Part shown: positions 45,062 to 53,187 of the stretch, one piece after another
Position numbering within the stretch: the first letter of the stretch is position 1
How the letters are laid out: every line of letters begins with the position of its first letter
NCBI RefSeq assembly: GCF_965118125.1
Contig: NZ_OZ221289.1
Span: 62,001-126,000, forward strand
From: Pararobbsia alpina_A
Lineage (GTDB): Bacteria > Pseudomonadota > Gammaproteobacteria > Burkholderiales > Burkholderiaceae
Reading direction: 5' to 3'
DNA: 64,000 bases
Position numbers and translations under genes: made by a program
Notes under the pieces: generated by a model
What the model saw: the letters and a program-made list of their open reading frames with translations, nothing else
Databases searched by the model: none
Told to the model about the DNA's origin: nothing

Positions 45062-45743
45062 CTCGTTCAGACTTCTCGTGAGGCCTTCGCCCAGCCGATA
45101 TCCGGCGAGTTGCTTCCGTATGTTCAGTATCGCGCCCAGAATCGCCCCCTCGTTTGCATGGCGCCGGTTAGCTCCGTGCCGTGTGTTTTCTGCTCCGATC
45201 TCGGGCGCCCCCTACCAGGCTGCGACGCTACGGCCGCGATCCCCGAATCCAGCAGTCCTCGTTACTCCGGCACGCTGCCAACGTGCCCGCCGTCTTATCC
45301 CGTTGCGGCCTGCGGTCAACCCTTCCATTCCTTTAGCGATTTCCATCGATCGGCCGACGCACGGAAGAAGTGTCATCCGACTGTCCGACCCACCACGGTT
45401 GCTACTGCGACTCGACGCCCATAAGGCATTCGCGGCAACACGCCGGTCGTTCGCCCCGCCGCGTGTTGCCGCTGCGCGGTACTGCTGCTCCGCGCGTCTT
45501 GCTCGCGCACCGCCGCTTCGCGGCTACCCGACCCATGTGAGCTTTCGCTCCGGGCGGGTAGTGTCGGAAATCGCTTTCCTGTCACTCCTCGCCCGCATTT
45601 GACGGGCAATCACTTTTGCGCATTTCTGGCTACGGCTGCGCCTACCGTTTGTCATGTATTCAGGAGTCCGCCGACGTGCTCGTCGGCCCTGATTCCCCAC
45701 CCCTAAGTACGACCCGCCACGCTCTTGATTGAGGCCTTGTGAT
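45062..45743. other. GC-rich region without supported genes
   Basis: About 680 bases between the recombinase and the backbone promoter region. Frames on both strands are Arg/Pro/Ala-rich and look like shadows. A short hairpin CCCG..CGGG lies near 45592-45607. It could hold the recombinase's target or an origin, but I see no iterons here. Confidence 0.4.
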
Positions 45744-45959
45744 CTATACCCAGCGTCGCTGAAAGGGTGTGTGTTCGCAGTGCCACCAACGCACCGCATG
45801 TGTCCGAGTGTCCGGCTCCCATATGTCCATTTCTGTGGGCCGGTCCGCGAAATTCATCTCAACATCAATGGATATCGCGGTGTCCGGTGTCCTCAGTATG
45901 GGTCTGTGTGTTTTTGATTCGAAACAAAAAAATGCCGACTCAGTTTCGGCGGCGGACAT
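45744..45959 (-). CDS. Possible small protein downstream of leader element copy 2
   Basis: 71 codons from the ATG at 45959. The sequence includes FFCFESKTHRPIL, VEMNFADRPTEMDIW and WHCEHTPF. There is no clear ribosome binding site. Its support is location: it is the only open minus-strand frame after the promoter at 46084-46160. Confidence 0.33.
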   Translation of the reverse strand: MSAAETESAFFCFESKTHRPILRTPDTAISIDVEMNFADRPTEMDIWEPDTRTHAVRWWHCEHTPFQRRWV

Positions 45960-46083
45960 GCAGGCAAACGGGGCACTTCGCGGGATGCTTGCGCGCTCTC
46001 TGAGGATCGATCACACGGCCAACAGCCCGCGTCTCGATCCCGATTTGTAGCACGTGATAAGGGCGCAAAGCCCCGTGAGATAT

Positions 46084-46160
46084 GTGCCTTCTGGCACGAG
46101 TCGATGCGTCTAAGACGCGGTAGGTGAACGGATCATATCGCCACGCGGCAGATTTGCAAA
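46084..46160 (-). promoter_or_regulatory. Shared leader element, copy 2, with promoter
   Basis: Minus strand: TTTGCA (46155-46160), 17 bases, TATGAT (46132-46137), 12 bases, then the GCGTC/GACGC stem with 3-base loop (46106-46118), ATCGACTC and hairpin GTGCC/GGCAC (46084-46097). It points away from the actin-like gene. Confidence 0.65.
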
Positions 46161-46240
46161 GCTGGGCTCCCTAGAGATGCGATTTCGATCGCTTTCGTGC
46201 CCTTGACTTCGGTGTTGGCTCGGTAGAGTGGGTTGAAGTT

Positions 46241-46378
46241 CGATCGAGGCACGTACGTGGCTCGATCGTGCCTTGTATGTGCCTCGTCATTAGTTGGAGT
46301 TGATCGAACTCCTTTACTGGTGATGATTCGAGGCACGTTCGTGCCTCGCTTGTGCCTCCTTCGTGCCTCGATCACCAG
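46241..46378 (+). repeat. Iterated palindromes upstream of the actin-like gene (candidate centromere/operator)
   Basis: A near-perfect 28-bp palindrome (46241-46268, one mismatch, centre ACGTACGT), direct TGTGCCT/CGTGCCT repeats (46267-46286), a perfect CGAGGCACG/CGTGCCTCG palindrome with 2-bp centre (46329-46348) and two further TGCCTC units (to 46370). An outer CTGGTGAT/ATCACCAG pair (46317-46324, 46371-46378) frames the second group. The unit is GAGGCACG. Such arrays form parC-type centromeres. Confidence 0.75.
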
Positions 46379-46456
46379 CACGTCAACTCGCTACCCAGGA
46401 AGACGCCCGGCTCAAACGCGATGTACGCACACAACACCTAACTACCAAGGACCAGC

Positions 46457-47470
46457 ATGAAAGCAAACACAGTCGCCATTGACGTCGGTTACGGCAACAC
46501 CAAGACAGCCGTGCGAATCGGCGCGGGGATCTCCACCAATATGTTTCCGTCACTCGCACCGATGTGGGTGCCGAGCGCACTCTCTGAGTATGGCCAGGGC
46601 GCGCTCGTGGCGCGCAACGTAAAGCCCATCGACGTCGGCGGCGCGAAGTTCGAGGTCGGTCCAGACGTACCTTTGACGTCCGCCTATGGGAACACCGGGC
46701 GCACACTTTCAGAGGACTTCGTGACAACGCAGTGCTACGACGCGTTGCTCGGCGGTGCACTTACGTATGCCGGTGTCCGTGAAGTAGAGCGCCTCGTGCT
46801 AGGCCTTCCCGTTCACACGACGAAAAAATATAGCCAGCTGCTCAAAGACCGCTTCACCAGGTCGTTCGATTTCGGTCACGGCAAAGTCAATATCCGCTCA
46901 GTCCTCGTTGTGCCTCAGCCTGTCGGGGCGCTGGTGGCGCATGCCCAATACGCCGGCGCAGAGTTCTCGGCCGACCACACAAACCTTATTATCGATGTCG
47001 GCTATTTCACTACGGACTGGGTCGTAGCAACCGGCTTCGCAATGGACGATCGCCGAAGCGGCGGACTTCCCGGCGGCGCCTCGCACATCTATCGACAAAT
47101 CGCCTCGGCGATCGCTCACGCGGAAGACCAGGGCGTCGACGAGATCGAACGTATCGATAATTGCCTGCGCTCAAATAAGCCGTTCTTCTTCCACGACCGT
47201 GATATCGATTTGACTCCGTATCTGCTAGCCGCACGCCCGTTCATCGAGTCAACCGTCAAGGAACTGCAGTCGCGCGTGGGGCGCGCATCGGACATCCGCT
47301 CCATCGTTCTGGCGGGCGGCGGATCCAATCTGTACGAACCGGTCGTGCGAGCCGCGTTTCCCGGCAAACGCATCAAACTCATGGATGCGCCATGCTATGC
47401 GAACGTCAAGGGCTTCCTTCTCGTCGGCGAGTCCGCTCATGCGCGCGAGCGCAAGAAGGCGGCCGTATGA
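46457..47470 (+). CDS. PRTRC system protein D, ParM/StbA-like actin homologue
   Basis: 337 residues. Actin-fold landmarks: phosphate-1 loop AIDVGYGNTKTA (about 7-18), phosphate-2 loop IIDVGYFTTDWV in the middle and adenosine loop IVLAGGGSNLY near the C-terminus. It should form nucleotide-driven filaments that separate plasmid copies. Good AAGGA ribosome binding site. Its ATGA stop overlaps the next start. It is PRTRC D by family, yet lies 40 kb from the other PRTRC genes in this window. Confidence 0.85.
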   Translation: MKANTVAIDVGYGNTKTAVRIGAGISTNMFPSLAPMWVPSALSEYGQGALVARNVKPIDVGGAKFEVGPDVPLTSAYGNTGRTLSEDFVTTQCYDALLGGALTYAGVREVERLVLGLPVHTTKKYSQLLKDRFTRSFDFGHGKVNIRSVLVVPQPVGALVAHAQYAGAEFSADHTNLIIDVGYFTTDWVVATGFAMDDRRSGGLPGGASHIYRQIASAIAHAEDQGVDEIERIDNCLRSNKPFFFHDRDIDLTPYLLAARPFIESTVKELQSRVGRASDIRSIVLAGGGSNLYEPVVRAAFPGKRIKLMDAPCYANVKGFLLVGESAHARERKKAAV

Positions 47471-47859
47471 GCGACCCACTGAAGATACGATGCACCATAT
47501 ACAGCGAGGTGACGCGATCGCTCTTTGATCATCTAAACTCGATCACCAACCCGAAAGTCCGTGCCTCCGTGCTCGTAAGCCTCGCGCAGCAGGGGCTGCT
47601 TGCTTCGAATGGCATCGCCGCGCGAGGGGCCTCAGCATCGAGCCTCATGCCGGCGGGGCAACCAATGACAGTGGACGTCGCACCGGAGATATCTGCTGGC
47701 GACGCGTCCGTGTATCGCGCACCTTTGAGCGTCGGAACGGAGCAGTCGATCGGATCAACCATCGGAAAAGGCGACGAACGTGGGGATCAACACGAGAAGC
47801 CTCTGAACGACGAACAAAACGACCTGCTCTTCAGCGGGCTCGGTCGCTTTCTATCTTGA
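47467..47859 (+). CDS. Small partner of the actin-like protein (ParR/StbB-like role inferred)
   Basis: 130 residues; the ATG overlaps the stop of the actin-like gene (ATGA). The first 45 residues (RCTIYSEVTRSLFDHLNSI and VRASVLVSLAQQGLL) resemble a strand-helix-helix ribbon-helix-helix DNA-binding unit; the rest is Ser/Gly-rich and acidic, likely flexible. Position and architecture match the adaptor of actin-type partition systems. No direct homology is claimed. Confidence 0.65.
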   Translation: MSDPLKIRCTIYSEVTRSLFDHLNSITNPKVRASVLVSLAQQGLLASNGIAARGASASSLMPAGQPMTVDVAPEISAGDASVYRAPLSVGTEQSIGSTIGKGDERGDQHEKPLNDEQNDLLFSGLGRFLS

Positions 47860-47869
47860 CTTTCCTCGG

Positions 47870-47904
47870 TACGGGTTATTCTGTCTTCAGTCGAATAACC
47901 CGTA
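47870..47904 (+). repeat. 11-bp perfect inverted repeat
   Basis: TACGGGTTATT (47870-47880) and AATAACCCGTA (47894-47904) with a 13-base loop, directly after the partner gene and 19 bases before the next start. It has no T tail and could be an operator or a transcript-end hairpin. Confidence 0.55.
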
Positions 47905-47922
47905 CGTGGGGGATCACAGCAG

Positions 47923-48048
47923 ATGAACGGGATATTGCAATATTGGCCGCTAGCAGCAAAAGGCCCTCTCGCCGTTGGCGCTATCGCGGCACTTCACGAA
48001 GGTGTTCGGCTTCTTCTGCGCGCTTGGGATAGACATCATGCTGAGTAA
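47923..48048 (+). CDS. Small protein, 41 residues
   Basis: ATG at 47923 with GGGGGA upstream. The product MNGILQYWPLAAKGPLAVGA continues to an amphipathic basic helix (LLLRAWDRHHAE). It overlaps the next start by 11 bases. It could be a membrane-associated peptide. Confidence 0.4.
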   Translation: MNGILQYWPLAAKGPLAVGAIAALHEGVRLLLRAWDRHHAE

Positions 48049-48316
48049 ATTGTTGGCATTCGATCCATATCGGTCGTGGAGAATTGAACTCACGCGGCAC
48101 GCAGTCGGTTTGCTTTGTTTTTTCGCATCCGATTTCATCGTGTGCGTCTTCTCTCCACTGTATCCATCTCCGCTTGCACTTACGGCTCTTGCCTTCCTGG
48201 CGGCTTGGGCAATATCGTGGCGAATCTACAAAGCCGGTTTGCTCCTTGCGTTTGGCACGCTCGCCATCGCTATCATCATTCAGACAGTGAAATGGGAGAG
48301 ACGACGATTGTTTTAG
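48038..48316 (+). CDS. Small integral membrane protein
   Basis: 92 residues with two to three transmembrane segments (about 22-40, 44-60 and 66-82). The ATG at 48038 is preceded by GGGAT. It is followed directly by a strong terminator, which supports it as the last gene of the unit. Family unknown. Confidence 0.5.
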   Translation: MLSKLLAFDPYRSWRIELTRHAVGLLCFFASDFIVCVFSPLYPSPLALTALAFLAAWAISWRIYKAGLLLAFGTLAIAIIIQTVKWERRRLF

Positions 48317-48322
48317 GGAAAA

Positions 48323-48349
48323 AAAAGCCCGGCGATTTGCCGGGCTTTT
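48323..48349. terminator. Bidirectional rho-independent terminator
   Basis: AAAAGCCCGGC / GCCGGGCTTTT with a 5-base loop: an 11-bp stem flanked by A and T runs on both strands, between convergent genes. Confidence 0.88.
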
Positions 48350-48371
48350 GTACAAATGATGTTTTGGCACC

Positions 48372-48590
48372 TTAGTGAACGACACGCAGATTAAGCTTGC
48401 GCATCGCGACACGTGCGATGCAAAAATCGAATGCGTCCTCGAATCGGGTGCAACCATGCATCGGCTGCTCATGACAGCGATGCCGCGCAAAGACGTCAAA
48501 TCCAGCGGCCTCCGATTGCGGAACGGAGCGTTCGCCGTTCGGTCCACGGCCGTGAATTTCGAACTGCCCAACAAGCATACGAAACGACAT
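48372..48590 (-). CDS. Small hypothetical protein
   Basis: 72 residues; the ATG at 48590 follows AAGGAG at 6 bases. Sequence MSFRMLVGQFEIHG, then Cys/His-containing segments. The leader carries a 9-10 bp hairpin (CCCATCGGGG..CCCCGATGGG, about 48605-48626). No family recognised. Confidence 0.55.
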   Translation of the reverse strand: MSFRMLVGQFEIHGRGPNGERSVPQSEAAGFDVFARHRCHEQPMHGCTRFEDAFDFCIARVAMRKLNLRVVH

Positions 48591-48790
48591 TATTTTCTCC
48601 TTGGCCCCCATCGGGGCCCCCGATGGGATAAAGGAAGATGACGAGGTGCCTTACCTCGATATGGCCTCGTGCGCTATCGCGACTGTCGTCTCGACAAACA
48701 CACCGAAAGCTGCTGAAAGCTCTGACTGCTCAAAGATAAAGCGCTCGAGCAGTTCAAGCAGCGTCAACGACGACCAACCTTGCTCGTGGA

Positions 48791-48958
48791 CTAAACGTCG
48801 CCATGAACCCGCCGTGAACGACTTCTCGCTGCCAAGTAACGCAACATGCGACCAGTCATACAACCGAGAAAATCACCGCGCTGTCGTGCTGCATGCAGGA
48901 TCGCGTCCACACGCTCGCGTACATCGTCCATCTTTTCGGGCGCTTTCTCCGCAACCAT
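48791..48958 (-). CDS. Small hypothetical protein, 55 residues
   Basis: The ATG at 48958 has a full GGAGGT 6 bases upstream. The product is helical and basic (PEKMDDVRERVDAILHAAR, then GRMLRYLAARSRSRR). Competing frames in this stretch lack such a site. Confidence 0.45.
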   Translation of the reverse strand: MVAEKAPEKMDDVRERVDAILHAARQRGDFLGCMTGRMLRYLAARSRSRRVHGDV

Positions 48959-49082
48959 GTCAATACCTCCAACCGCACACGCCGATTCATCGTGACTCCT
49001 ATAAAAACGCCCGTGGCGACACGATGCCCTTCCGGGGACTGTGTCCCCTCGGGCGTATGCACACCCGCGATATCGGATTCCC

Positions 49083-50159
49083 TCAAACCGCGGCAACCAT
49101 GTGACGCGAACGCTCAATTGCCGACTGAGTGCCCAGCCACGCCTCTATCCATTCATCCGCGAAGTCCGTCCCTCGCTTCTTTGGACGATGAAAAACAACC
49201 TCGAAACCCTCGTCGCGCAGCCGCTTCTGCAACGTCAATGCATCGGCCATTCCCGGCGATTTCCCGGTGTTTGGATCGACCACGTCGAAGTCCGCAAAGA
49301 TGTGCACCCGTTTGATGCCGAGTTCGGACGGAACGACGAACCGAGCCAAATTCACTCGATTCAGTGCGTACCAACACGGCACCCGAAACTTCATCCATGA
49401 GGCACATGCGTTCTCGAGTCCTTCGGCTACGCCGATTTCACCGTCCAACGGGCTCATGAGACGCACCGCGCCGCCAGCAAGTGGCAATGCCGTAACCTCA
49501 TTCTTCTTGGCCGGAAGAATCTCGCCGTCCCCGGTGAGGATCGTAGCCAGCTTCGCGTCACTTGAATCGAGGTAGTGACGCTGAAGCGTCGCCATACGAC
49601 CATCAGGCAATGAGTAGCGGCCCACGATTGCCGGAAACACCCCGATCCTCTTGCGCTGCTCATCGCAGTACGAGAGCTTCCCGAGCCGAAGCTCGGTAGA
49701 TATCGGCATATCCAATCCGGGAACGCGCCGTTGGAGATATTGAGAAATCAAATCGCCTTGACGACCTGGTCTCGAACTGGACCAGATTTTCTCGATCCGG
49801 TTTGCCTTCCACACACGATCATCGGCCGGCAGGCGGGCCTCCTGCCTGTCAGACTGACGATGCGGTGTTTCGGGGACCGGTCGTCCCGTGAGCTCGTGCG
49901 CAAGCTGCACGAATTCGAAGCTCCGCGGCCGAATCCCCTTTACTGCGCAGATCAACGCAATGCCGTCGCCGGCCTTCGGTGAACCATTGTTGCAACGCCG
50001 GCAAACCCAACCGCCGCGACTGCATTTGTTATCAAAAGTAAAGCGATCCGTCCCCCCGCAAACGGGGCATGGAGCCGCTCTTCCAGTCAGCGATTCTTCG
50101 CGTACGCCATATTCGACGAGTAGCGAAATCCACTGATCTCGGTTCAGCTGCAAGTTCAT
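49083..50159 (-). CDS. Plasmid DNA primase, zinc-ribbon plus Toprim
   Basis: 358 residues. N-terminal zinc ribbon CPVCGG with CRRC (about 31-57), a middle linker, and a Toprim-like domain: GVAEGLENACA holds the conserved Glu and HIFADFDVVD the Asp-x-Asp. This is the layout of P4/plasmid-type primases that make RNA primers for replication or for conjugative strand synthesis. Strong AAGGAGG ribosome binding site directly after leader element copy 5. Confidence 0.85.
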   Translation of the reverse strand: MNLQLNRDQWISLLVEYGVREESLTGRAAPCPVCGGTDRFTFDNKCSRGGWVCRRCNNGSPKAGDGIALICAVKGIRPRSFEFVQLAHELTGRPVPETPHRQSDRQEARLPADDRVWKANRIEKIWSSSRPGRQGDLISQYLQRRVPGLDMPISTELRLGKLSYCDEQRKRIGVFPAIVGRYSLPDGRMATLQRHYLDSSDAKLATILTGDGEILPAKKNEVTALPLAGGAVRLMSPLDGEIGVAEGLENACASWMKFRVPCWYALNRVNLARFVVPSELGIKRVHIFADFDVVDPNTGKSPGMADALTLQKRLRDEGFEVVFHRPKKRGTDFADEWIEAWLGTQSAIERSRHMVAAV

Positions 50160-50163
50160 CTGG

Positions 50164-50202
50164 CCTCCTTACGGGGTCGTGAGTCGATGCTCGGTTGAGC
50201 GG
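50164..50202 (-). promoter_or_regulatory. Shared leader element, diverged copy 5, at the primase start
   Basis: Minus strand: stem GCTC/GAGC with AACC loop (50189-50200), then the conserved GCATCGACTC, a small ACG/CGT hairpin and the AAGGAGG of the primase. The stem sequence differs from GCGTC/GACGC but keeps pairing. No -10 box lies at the expected distance. Confidence 0.5.
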
Positions 50203-50357
50203 TTGAAAACCGTGCTCAAGAAGCGCGTCGATTCGGCGCGCTTCTTGAACAGTGTCTTTCTTGATAGGGATCGGCGAGCCAGCGTCGCGGAGCAAGAGAG
50301 AGATGCGTCGCCCCGAACGGGGCGACTGCATGTGTGCTGCAGATTGAATAGGACGGG

Positions 50358-51173
50358 CTAGCTTCGCTTGATGGACCACACCCACTTTTTCCAGATCTTC
50401 TGGTTTCCGTGGGAATCCAACAGCGCTCGACCCTCGTTGTCTACCGCTGGCACGTCAATCTGATGCAAGCGTTTCACGTTCACGCGATCACCGACATTGG
50501 ACTTCGCTTCGGCAAGCGCGTCGCGGAGTCCCTCACCTTGCAGAACTTGTTCGCCACCATCAGTACGAAGGACCAAAGCGAAGTTTTCGTAGGTCTTCTT
50601 TTCATCTTTCCGATCGGGGAACTTTCGAACACCCCATTCCACGATCGTTCCTTTATAGGCCACTACGCGTCGAATTCGATCGCGGCCGCCCTCGACAGCA
50701 CCACGCCTTTGCGCTCCAAATTCCGGGGTCGTCGAGCCGCTGCTTACGTGCGGATGTTTCTCGGCGCGAGGCGCTTGCGAGCCATCTGCCGCCGACGTAG
50801 AGCAATTCACAGTTGCTGTGTTGGACTGCGAAGGCTTTGAGAATCGCTGCATGACTTTGCCTACCGCACCCGCCAGAGAATCTCCAACGAACGTCTCAGA
50901 TAGCGCCCAGTGAGGGGCAACGCTCGGAAGCAATTTCGTGCCGAAGCGTGTCTCACGCATCTCCGTCGCGAACTGCGCAACAAAATGCGCGACGAAGTTG
51001 CCTTCGTCACGGAACAGATTCGGCACCCCGTCGAGCGTGACCACACGCTCATTCGCGGCCCCGGTTCCAACGGGTACGACGCATCGAGTGTTGCTCGGCT
51101 GCTCACTTGTATCAGACCGGCCGAACACCGTTTTCTTCAATTGTGCGAGCCATCCGATCTTTGAGGTATCCAT
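50358..51173 (-). CDS. Hypothetical plasmid protein with relaxase-tail-like C-terminal domain
   Basis: 271 residues; the ATG at 51173 follows AGGAGGT. The first 150 residues are unfamiliar and partly disordered. The last 100 (KGTIVEWGVRKF, ENFALVLRTDGGEQVLQGEGLRDAL, GDRVNVKRL) resemble a small beta domain found at the C-terminus of TraI-type relaxases and other large plasmid proteins (FVxLxTxxGERxLWGxDLxxA). DNA or protein binding is a guess. Confidence 0.55.
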   Translation of the reverse strand: MDTSKIGWLAQLKKTVFGRSDTSEQPSNTRCVVPVGTGAANERVVTLDGVPNLFRDEGNFVAHFVAQFATEMRETRFGTKLLPSVAPHWALSETFVGDSLAGAVGKVMQRFSKPSQSNTATVNCSTSAADGSQAPRAEKHPHVSSGSTTPEFGAQRRGAVEGGRDRIRRVVAYKGTIVEWGVRKFPDRKDEKKTYENFALVLRTDGGEQVLQGEGLRDALAEAKSNVGDRVNVKRLHQIDVPAVDNEGRALLDSHGNQKIWKKWVWSIKRS

Positions 51174-51181
51174 CTCACCTC

Positions 51182-51610
51182 CTAGATCAAAGTACCGCAG
51201 CACGCGTGCTGCAAATCACGCAAATCGCGCATAAGAATGCGATTCGAGTAGATGACGTCCTGAAGCGTTTCGGGATCGATGCCATTGACCGCGCAGGCAT
51301 ACGCGTAGGACAACGCACCGTCGAAATACCCCATGATCCAACCGAGGGTAACGAGGAAGTCGTAGCGATCGACAGCGACGCCACGAATGCGCTCGCCGAG
51401 TAGCGCCGCACAATCCATGATGGACTCCGGCATTTTGTCTCCGCGACGGCTGTCGCATGCAAACGAAATCAATGCATCGATCATCTTTTCGCGAACAGAC
51501 TCGGACCAGAGCAACGGATCGGGCAGCGGCTCTTGATTGGGGACGCTTCGAAAGACGGGTACAGCACCACCGAAAATATCGAGTTGCTGCCCCACTAGAA
51601 CAGTTTGCAT
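51182..51610 (-). CDS. Hypothetical protein
   Basis: 142 residues, helical, no membrane segment strong enough to call (VTLGWIMGYFDGALSYAYACA is moderately hydrophobic). Start ATG at 51610 with AGGAG upstream inside a start-codon hairpin. It ends 8 bases before the next gene, so both are one transcript. Family unknown. Confidence 0.6.
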   Translation of the reverse strand: MQTVLVGQQLDIFGGAVPVFRSVPNQEPLPDPLLWSESVREKMIDALISFACDSRRGDKMPESIMDCAALLGERIRGVAVDRYDFLVTLGWIMGYFDGALSYAYACAVNGIDPETLQDVIYSNRILMRDLRDLQHACCGTLI

Positions 51611-51638
51611 GGGATAACTCCTGAACGAGCGATCCCAT
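51609..51638 (-). promoter_or_regulatory. Start-codon hairpin similar in layout to that of parB
   Basis: ATGGGAT (51609-51615) and ATCCCAT (51632-51638) with a 16-base loop containing AGGAG. As in the parB leader, the stem closes on the start codon and the ribosome binding site is in the loop. Confidence 0.5.
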
Positions 51639-51708
51639 CGCCCGGGCGGAGATAGGACCCCGTGGGCGGAAGGTGCGCCAACCCGAACGGGCTGGCGCGG
51701 CTGGTGAA

Positions 51709-52047
51709 TCAGTTCGACGCGGCTTCTGCTTCTTTCCGCACGCCGTTCTGTGTCACTTGACGAAAGGGATACACAACAGCGGACTTCTCGTACTTAGGAA
51801 CGTCCGGCAGCTGCGGTTGGGCAGCGTGGAGTGTCGCGGAAGCAGGCTTCGCACGACTATCGACGTCCGCTGCACTCGCTTCTGGCGCAATCTTTCCGTT
51901 GACTCGACGCAACTTTACGTATCGATGCCAAAAGTAGACTGCGCAGACGATGGCAGCTGGCAGCGAATACCACACCACCAGCGCGACGAGGCAGAGACAC
52001 AAGAGCTTCAAAGGCGAACCGATGACGCTTTTCAAAGTGTCAAGCAC
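51709..52047 (-). CDS. Small membrane protein
   Basis: 112 residues from GTG at 52047, which has GGAGAG at good distance; no ATG is available. Two hydrophobic segments (about 12-40, LLCLCLVALVVWYSLPAAIVCAVYFW) then a cytoplasmic-type charged tail. It lies about 200 bases after leader element copy 3. Function unknown. Confidence 0.55.
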   Translation of the reverse strand: MLDTLKSVIGSPLKLLCLCLVALVVWYSLPAAIVCAVYFWHRYVKLRRVNGKIAPEASAADVDSRAKPASATLHAAQPQLPDVPKYEKSAVVYPFRQVTQNGVRKEAEAASN

Positions 52048-52248
52048 GTGTTCTCTCCAGAGAAAATACAAAGGGTCGGCCAGGTCTCTCCATCCGGCAG
52101 TTTCGATGCTCAGCTGAGCAGGGAAACCCTGGGCGCGAGCACGCACGCTTTCCAAAGCGCTCTTTGAAAGAGCTTTGGAAAATTGCGGTGAAAGTGAGAA
52201 CGGAACGAAAGCGCGCCGAAAACGAACAGATTCGGCACAGCACTGGGC

Positions 52249-52324
52249 GGCGAATTCGCCGGAGTCGATGCGTCGGAGACGCGGAAGGTACGTAAATGTA
52301 CCGCGCAAAATCGATGCAAATCAA
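52249..52324 (-). promoter_or_regulatory. Shared leader element, copy 3, with promoter
   Basis: Minus strand: TTGATT (52319-52324), 18 bases, TACATT (52295-52300), 11 bases, then GCGTC/GACGC (52270-52282), ATCGACTC, and hairpin GGCGAATTCGCC (52249-52260). A further 11-base hairpin (CCAAAGCTC..GAGCGCTTTGG) follows in the leader. Confidence 0.65.
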
Positions 52325-52527
52325 TAGTGCGAAAGCCGCCCGAGCAAGAAACATCCTTCGGCCCATGGCAATTCCGATAAGGCCCATGTTTTCGCCGCCT
52401 TTTCAGGAATGCACCCTTTACATGTTAAGACTTCGTCGAACTGGTTCGCATGTTCGCCGCGATCCCTTGACTTTGCTTTTTGCGAGGCATTCTCGTGTGT
52501 ATCAAAACGACTCTCGAAGGCCTAAAC

Positions 52528-53187
52528 ATGCTCGCAACCGGCATCGCCGCGTTATCGATCCTGTTTCTATATCGCCGATCAACTCGTACGCGACTGTCAA
52601 AAGGCGTTGAAGGAGAACGATCCGTCGAGGCCGAGCTGCGCTCGGTGCTTGATTGGTTATGTCCCGGCGAATACCGACTGTTCGGCGGGTTGATCGTCGA
52701 GCACGCGCCCGACACGGACTTCCCCACAGCTGAGATCGATCATCTAGTCATCACACCGTTTGGCATCTTTGTGATCGAGACCATAAATTGGTCAGGGAAG
52801 ATCGGTCGTTCTGCCGCGCACGACCGCGTCACGCGCACCGCTCCTGGCGGAGCGATATCGGAGAGACGCTCGCCCGTAGCTCAAAACACTTCGAAAGTCC
52901 GGTACATCTAATCGCTCGTAACACCGATTCGGACCGTCCACTCCGTGAGCGTATTTTCCGACACAACTGTTGACCTTGATCCGCGCCTTCCGCAGAGCGT
53001 GGTCCGACGCGACGATCTTCGACAATATCTAAGAACGGCCTTTCGCACACACGAAGAAACTAAGGCGCATCCGGTACTCGTCGATTTGGCATACCAAGCT
53101 GTATTTCGCAATGCCATTACGGATCCGAAGGCGCGCAAAGCTCATGTGACCCGGATTCAGAGGTCAGGACAGGCGTCGTTTGTATAA
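52528..53187 (+). pseudogene. NERD-domain nuclease-related protein with nonsense codon
   Basis: From the ATG at 52528 (GAAGG upstream): one membrane helix, then the NERD core GVEGERSVEAEL and EIDHLVITPFGIFVIETINW. TAA at 52909-52911 (codon 128) interrupts it; the same frame then continues SLVTPIRTVHSVSVFSDTTVDL to 53187. The conserved ETKNW reads ETINW, replacing the nuclease-core Lys by Ile. Both changes suggest loss of function. Confidence 0.78.

Noticed and set aside
45062..45743. Candidate replication origin
   Set aside because: No iterons, DnaA-box cluster or Rep gene could be recognised here.
46241..46378. CRISPR-like repeat array
   Set aside because: Units are short inverted palindromes at irregular spacing, not direct repeats with spacers.
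51640..51700. Possible sixth copy of the leader element (GCACCTTCCGC and a GCGCCA hairpin)
   Set aside because: It lacks ATCGACTC and the GCGTC/GACGC stem; only a short stretch before the stem is similar.
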